Below the pieces are notes generated by a model. It had not been told where the DNA came from and made no database searches. It saw only the letters and a program-made list of their open reading frames with translations. Made by a program: the position numbers and the translations under genes. Source: CBDCUC01 sp965222485 (GTDB lineage Bacteria; Pseudomonadota; Alphaproteobacteria; Rhizobiales; Hyphomicrobiaceae). From it: a DNA stretch of 17,340 bases. This document shows positions 13,397 through 17,340 of the stretch, piece after piece. Location of the stretch: contig CBDCUC010000032.1 in the NCBI GenBank assembly GCA_965222485.1, positions 1 through 17,340 of the forward strand, in the 5' to 3' direction. Numbering within the stretch: position 1 is the first letter of the stretch; every line of letters starts with the position of its first letter.

Positions 13397-14763
13397 GCAA
13401 ACGCAGCATCAAACAGATTTTGGTGTTTAACGAGATTGCCCCGATCAACGACATGCAAGAGTGCAACATTAGATAGATGCATTAGACTTTCTGAGTAGTA
13501 AGCAAGCTCCGTTCGCGTCGTAGCGCGGGTATTAAGAGTCTTGACAGAAATTTCAACCGCCCGGCGTTGGTAGGTTAAGGCGCGCGTCCATTCTCTTTTG
13601 GCAGCGTACGCCCCACCTATTTGATGAGCTAACCTAGCAACGCGCGGATGGTTGGGGCCAAATGTGTTCTCCGCAATATTTATCGCGCGCAGCAGGTGTT
13701 GTACCGCAAGACTTGATCGCCCTTCTGCCTGGTACAATCGCGCCAGGTTCTCCAACGTGATGACAATGGAAGGATTAGACGAACCGCCTTCTTTGTCGAA
13801 CGCTGCAAGTGAAGCTTTGTGTAGACTTTCAGCATCATCGCGACGTCCGGGCGCAAAATACGCGCTTGCCAATTCGTCCTGGGTGATAGTCAATTGGCTA
13901 TTTGGTCCGTTAGAAGCCTTCTTAATATTTAGCGCGAGTTGCAATACGGCCACCGCTTCCGAGTATCGGCTTACGCCGTTATATGCAGACCCAAGATTGT
14001 GTAATGTCGAAGAAAACTGCAGGTGCCGTGGGTGAAAATGCTTTTCCTTTATAGCCAACGCACGTTGAAGAATTGGAATGGCGCGGTTGTGATGCCCGCG
14101 GCTACTCAATGCTGCCCCAAGACTATTGAGTGACATTGCAACGTCAGGATGGCTTGGTCCAAGCGCAGCCTCCTCAACAGAAATGGTATGGAGAAACAGG
14201 TCAATTGCGTTTTCAAGATCGCCCTTTTCCATCAGGATGTTCGCAAGATTATAATAATGCCCCCTTAGTTCCACATTGTTTCTGCCAACAGACGCTTCCT
14301 TCAAAGCCAACGCATCGCGTTGCATCGTTTCAGCTTCCGCAAGTCGGCCTTCTACCGCAAGCAGTTCGGAATATTTGCGTAATGTCGCTGCTCTCAAAGA
14401 ACCAATAATTTTGACGTCCGCCGGCGTCGCGTGTTTTGCGGCAGCAGAGTATATTTCGTTAGCTCTTCTAAATAGATTTTCAGCAGCAGTATGTTGGTAG
14501 TACTTGGACCGCAATGTTCCGAGAACGTGGAGTGAACGAGCATAGGCGGGCGGGTCAGATCGAAATAGGTCCTTGCTTTGAGAAACAAGTTCTTCCGCGC
14601 ATAAAATCGCCTTGTGTTCCTCTCCTTTTGAATCGAAATCCCAGCACACATTTTCGTCAATAATTTGGTGGTCAGGTAGAGCGGTCGTGCGACTATGCAC
14701 AGCAGAAAATACGCCACACACCAATACATAGGAAAAGACAAAGAGCTTTATAGTATGACACAT
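13318..14763 (-). CDS. TPR-CHAT protein, N-terminal part: signal peptide and kinesin-light-chain-type TPRs
   Basis: I choose the ATG at 14763 (the frame continues ten codons further to 14793) because it follows a good ribosome site (AGGGCGAG) and starts a signal peptide, MCHTIKLFVFSYVLVCGVFS. The protein is therefore exported, unlike the cytosolic TPR-CHAT of CRISPR systems. About seven 42-residue TPRs of the kinesin-light-chain type follow (for example MSLNSLGAALSSRGHHNRAI and ALAIKEKHFHPRH). The true frame leaves this track at about 13394-13396, after NLFDAAFA, and resumes in the CHAT frame; the last residues down to 13318 are out of register. The rejoined protein would be about 1,030 residues. 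It lies 50 bases downstream of the small TPR gene, in the same apparent operon. Confidence 0.87.
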   Translation of the reverse strand: MCHTIKLFVFSYVLVCGVFSAVHSRTTALPDHQIIDENVCWDFDSKGEEHKAILCAEELVSQSKDLFRSDPPAYARSLHVLGTLRSKYYQHTAAENLFRRANEIYSAAAKHATPADVKIIGSLRAATLRKYSELLAVEGRLAEAETMQRDALALKEASVGRNNVELRGHYYNLANILMEKGDLENAIDLFLHTISVEEAALGPSHPDVAMSLNSLGAALSSRGHHNRAIPILQRALAIKEKHFHPRHLQFSSTLHNLGSAYNGVSRYSEAVAVLQLALNIKKASNGPNSQLTITQDELASAYFAPGRRDDAESLHKASLAAFDKEGGSSNPSIVITLENLARLYQAEGRSSLAVQHLLRAINIAENTFGPNHPRVARLAHQIGGAYAAKREWTRALTYQRRAVEISVKTLNTRATTRTELAYYSESLMHLSNVALLHVVDRGNLVKHQNLFDAAFAGRSAGQHLSRKRVDIASCCKDVERH

Positions 14764-14813
14764 GATTCTCGCCCTGCGAACATCCGCAAACAAAGTAAGT
14801 TCAGCCCAATTTT

Positions 14814-15170
14814 CTAGTTTTTTTGTTGGGTTGGTAGCGAACGAGGTCGGAGATTTATGAACTCATTACGAGCCACAAATTTCGCTAAATTGTCAGTGCC
14901 TCTTACATTCTTACACATATGGATTAACTGCTCTTCAGTAAGGCCAGAAACAGTAATCTGGTCATAATTCCCAGCGATGAGCGCAAGCGAAAGTTGGAGT
15001 TCCGCTAGAAACAACGCATATCCCTCACGCCGTGTTTTGAAGTAAACGTCAGCTAGAACAACCAAGTTGGATGCCACCCGGTCCTTAAGCCCGGCAGGGT
15101 CAGCACCCCAAGGCTTTTCGTGCCCCTCGGTAACAATACGCTGAATTTGATCTACTGCTTCCTGGAGCCT
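14814..15170 (-). CDS. Small exported TPR protein, C-terminal part after a frameshift
   Basis: This frame continues the TPR protein that starts at 15583. The break is near 15165-15172 and needs one base added or two removed. Directly after it the sequence reads LQEAVDQIQRIVTEGHEKPW, then VASNLVVLADVYFKTRREGY and FLAELQLSLALIAGNYDQIT, a helical region I cannot assign to a family. The C-terminus is basic and polar (RPRSLPTQQKN). The first in-frame ATG is at 15077, but the upstream residues fit the helical pattern and a separate gene there is unlikely. It ends 50 bases before the TPR-CHAT start. Confidence 0.65.
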   Translation of the reverse strand, partial: RLQEAVDQIQRIVTEGHEKPWGADPAGLKDRVASNLVVLADVYFKTRREGYALFLAELQLSLALIAGNYDQITVSGLTEEQLIHMCKNVRGTDNLAKFVARNEFINLRPRSLPTQQKN

Positions 15171-15583
15171 ACACTGAATAATGTATAAGCTGACAAATTG
15201 CTACGGGTAAGCGCCTTTTCATATCCAGTTATCGAATTTGCTATCTGTAGGCTCAGCGCTCGTTGATACATGGATTCGGCTTCCGTCAATCGCTCTTGTG
15301 CTAGATACGTATCTGCAATTTTCCGAACAGTTGCAATTGTGCTGGCATGTCCTACTCCAAGAAAGGCCTCGCGAAGCTTCAACACTTTATGATAGATCTG
15401 CTCCGCATCTTTGTAGCGCCCCATGTGCCAGGCAGCCTCAGCCTCTTGTACAAGCTTTTCAGATTCATCAGGTGTGTCGGCACCTGCTGCAAGGTTCGAG
15501 CAAGATATACAAAAGTGCAGGGTGAGCAAAAAAGGCAGCCAAGAAACAATCTTGCGTGCGATTATCTGAGCAACTTCATTCAT
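15152..15583 (-). CDS. Small exported TPR protein, N-terminal part
   Basis: The ATG at 15583 overlaps the TGA of the phosphoesterase gene (ATGA at 15580-15583), so translation is probably coupled. The N-terminus is a signal peptide (KIVSWLPFLLTLHFCISC), with Cys in the C/S-rich end that could also be a lipoprotein-like site (FCISCSN), though no clean lipobox is seen. Two TPRs of the 42-residue type follow (WHMGRYKDAEQIYHKVLKLR and YLAQERLTEAESMYQRALSL). The frame then shifts near 15165-15172 into 14814-15170. The same TPR type occurs in the downstream TPR-CHAT protein, which suggests the two proteins interact or share a ligand. Confidence 0.8.
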   Translation of the reverse strand: MNEVAQIIARKIVSWLPFLLTLHFCISCSNLAAGADTPDESEKLVQEAEAAWHMGRYKDAEQIYHKVLKLREAFLGVGHASTIATVRKIADTYLAQERLTEAESMYQRALSLQIANSITGYEKALTRSNLSAYTLFSVGSRKQ

Positions 15584-16413
15584 AACCTTGCGCCTATAGA
15601 AATCTCAAAAAACACCTTCGTCGAAAAGTTCTGCGCGATCGCCTCTTGATCGCCAAATCCCCGGCAGTTTGCAACGACCGTGGTGTCGCCAACACGGTAG
15701 CGAGCCTGCACGTGCGTATGTCCGTGCACCCAGTAGGGGACATTGGATAACTCAGCGATCTGTTCGTCAAGGTCGCTCGCAAATGCGCCGTCGAGGCCGT
15801 TTCCTTTGTGCAGTGCATTCAGCCCTTTAAAACTCGGTGCATGGTGTGTGATCACAACCATCTGGCCGGTAAAGCCATCGTCCCGAGATTGGCGAAGCGC
15901 CGCTAACGACCTATCAAATTCCTGCAACGCATCTTCAGGCTGAAACTTCTTCAATGCTGTCTCGCCATTCACATCGGCGCACCGCTTCTTCACAAGCAGA
16001 AACTCGCCAACTGAGCGGCGGATGTGATCCATGCAGGCCTGGCTGCGCCCTTCAAAGTCGGACCAGAGGGTTGCTCCGAAAAACCGAACTCCATCTATAT
16101 CGACAGTTTCGTTATCCAAAACCGTCACACCATGAAAACTGGCCCGCAGCAGGGGTATCGTTTCATCGAACGTCCCTTGGTAGTGTTCGTGATTGCCGGC
16201 AACAAATAGAACCCGTTGAAAGTTTTTTGTTGCCGCATCGATAAATTGCAGCACACGATCTCGCTGCCTGATGCTGTATAGATCCTTTCTTTTGGGATCC
16301 AGAAACGTCGCGTTACACAGATCCCCAGCGAGAATCAATATTTCTCCATTAGGCAATAGCCCGTCGAAAGTCTGCGCTTCAAGATGTAGGTCACTCATGT
16401 AATGGCAGCGCAT
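15580..16413 (-). CDS. Calcineurin-like metallophosphoesterase
   Basis: The 277-residue product has no signal peptide, so it is cytosolic. All metal-binding motifs of the family are visible in order: SDLHLE (Asp8, His10), LAGDL (Asp31), AGNHEH (Asn74, His75), VITHHAP (His190) and HGHTH (His230-His234). Active enzymes of this family hydrolyse phosphomonoesters or phosphodiesters with a two-metal centre; the substrate cannot be read from the sequence. It starts at an ATG with GAGAAG about eight bases upstream and overlaps the next gene by ATGA. Its position between a vWA-like gene and TPR/TPR-CHAT genes in a tight same-strand run suggests a functional link rather than chance. Confidence 0.92.
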   Translation of the reverse strand: MRCHYMSDLHLEAQTFDGLLPNGEILILAGDLCNATFLDPKRKDLYSIRQRDRVLQFIDAATKNFQRVLFVAGNHEHYQGTFDETIPLLRASFHGVTVLDNETVDIDGVRFFGATLWSDFEGRSQACMDHIRRSVGEFLLVKKRCADVNGETALKKFQPEDALQEFDRSLAALRQSRDDGFTGQMVVITHHAPSFKGLNALHKGNGLDGAFASDLDEQIAELSNVPYWVHGHTHVQARYRVGDTTVVANCRGFGDQEAIAQNFSTKVFFEISIGARL

Positions 16414-16505
16414 TGTTCAGACTTCTCGAATTATTTGAAGATTCCGCCGAGAACTGAAAGTGTAGCCAGTTAGCGCCTCTTGAACTTTACGTAGCGCAGT
16501 GACAC

Positions 16506-17340
16506 CTACATCGTCTCACACTCCAAACCAAATTCCGTAGCAAGATCTGCGATCTTTCTCTCTGTCTCCAAGGAGATCGGCCCAAGAATATTTTTAGCCA
16601 GCAAGTCGGCATGCGCATCGACACGGGCATATGACTTGGCAAGAACGGCAATCAATAGTTTTGATTTTGAAATATCAAGTTGGGACGCCAGGCGAACAAC
16701 TCTAACATTTTTTGTACCCAGAAAAAATCTTAGCGACGACCTCCCCTGGGAGCAGACCGAAGTTCAAGCCAGAATCTTCTGAGGCAAGTAATTTCCAATC
16801 AATCTTTTTACATGCGCCACGGAATTGGACACTGCGTTTCGCCTTTCTCCGTTCCACTGTGGTTCTGGCAGGCATGCCGTTAACAGCTGCGTGAGCAAAG
16901 TTTTGGCGCACGTGATGTGTTGCCGGAGTCATGAGAGAGAGCGTGCGGGTGTTTGGAGGTCCGAGACACGGCTGATTGGTATTATCAAACAAAACCAAAC
17001 TCATTAGGTGGCAGACAATCCCTTCAGTTCGAGCCAGCTGAATGGCGTCAGATTGATGTAGCCTTGGAATTAAAAGGCTGGCTACAAGTGCGCGTGCGCC
17101 ATGATTTTCCTGTGCCGAAGAGGGTGATGGGGCGTTAGACTGCAGTTCAACGGCCAGCTTCATGCCGCAACGATGCAAACTTATCGTTTTCAGATTGTCT
17201 TTTTGTGTTGAGTTGTTGTTCGCAGGTGATCGAATTGCGCGGAATAGAGAAGAAATAGCACCAGCAGCGTCACCATCGAGGGCAACAAAGACATTGCCAC
17301 CAGATAGTGCGGCCAAGTGCCCGACATTTGCCTCCAGGCT
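16506..17340 (-). CDS. Probable vWA-domain protein, C-terminal part (partial, one frameshift)
   Basis: The gene enters from the right edge, so its start is not seen. The segment LAALSGGNVFVALDGDAAGA followed by a helix ending FRAIRSP resembles the last strand and helix of von Willebrand A domains. Downstream, ARALVASLLIPRLHQSDAIQ and EGIVCHLMSLVLFDNTNQP resemble the C-terminal region of vWA proteins I know from alphaproteobacteria; family assignment is moderate. The frame stops at 16702 after a run of six T (16708-16713 on the plus strand). Removing one base lets it continue with NVRVVRLASQLDISKSKLLI to a stop at 16506-16508. The gene ends 92 bases before the phosphoesterase start. No MIDAS motif can be checked because the N-terminal part lies outside the window. 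Confidence 0.5.

Noticed and set aside
11667..14763. CRISPR-associated Craspase (TPR-CHAT partner of type III-E)
   Set aside because: The protein has a signal peptide and kinesin-light-chain TPRs, and there is no CRISPR array or Cas gene in the window.
1..17340. Programmed +1 frameshifting as an explanation of the interrupted genes
   Set aside because: The sites share no common slippery sequence or downstream stop context, and one gene would need four events; insertion error or decay is simpler.

Overview
The window comes from a Gram-negative bacterium, most likely an alphaproteobacterium of the Hyphomicrobiales/Rhizobiales type. I infer this from the abundance of exported TPR, HtrA-like and CtpA-like proteins, a Tat-exported CFI-box protein, and a short FW...LYL...YP.G.F module that I associate with such genomes. 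Base composition looks intermediate. There are no RNA genes, CRISPR arrays or transposases that I can see. Nearly every product carries an export signal, so this is mainly a cell-envelope locus.

Layout. Positions 1-5478, minus strand: two paralogous S41 (CtpA-like) proteins, followed by a gene with two complete HtrA units fused in tandem (S1-PDZ-PDZ-S1-PDZ...) that runs off the left edge. Positions 5885-7672, plus strand, divergent from that block: a protein with five TPRs, an S1 domain and a PDZ domain. Positions 7794-8438, minus: a Tat-exported protein with a CFI-box. Positions 8682-10676, plus: a ten-TPR protein with a lipoprotein-like C-terminal domain. Positions 10732-11364, minus: an M23 (LytM) endopeptidase. 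Positions 11667-17340, minus: a probable operon of a vWA-like protein (partial), a calcineurin-like phosphoesterase, a small TPR protein and an exported TPR-CHAT caspase-like protease.

Main observation. All five S1 or S41 protease units have lost exactly one catalytic residue while the surrounding motif is well preserved: HtrA unit 1 Asp to Gly, HtrA unit 2 Ser to Ala, TPR-S1 Ser to Gly, S41 copy A Lys to Met, S41 copy B Ser to Ala. The CHAT protease (His/Cys), the M23 peptidase (zinc ligands) and the phosphoesterase (metal ligands) in the same window are intact. Three of the proteins also share a roughly 45-residue module in different positions. A reasonable but unproven reading is an envelope scaffold or sensor set made of pseudoproteases and TPR proteins, lying next to an active caspase-like protease operon.

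Caution. Five genes are interrupted by eight frameshifts in total. Seven are repaired by removing a single base, usually from a short homopolymer. This looks like insertion-type sequencing error or slippage rather than programmed frameshifting. Such errors would not explain the catalytic substitutions, which are base replacements in otherwise conserved codons.
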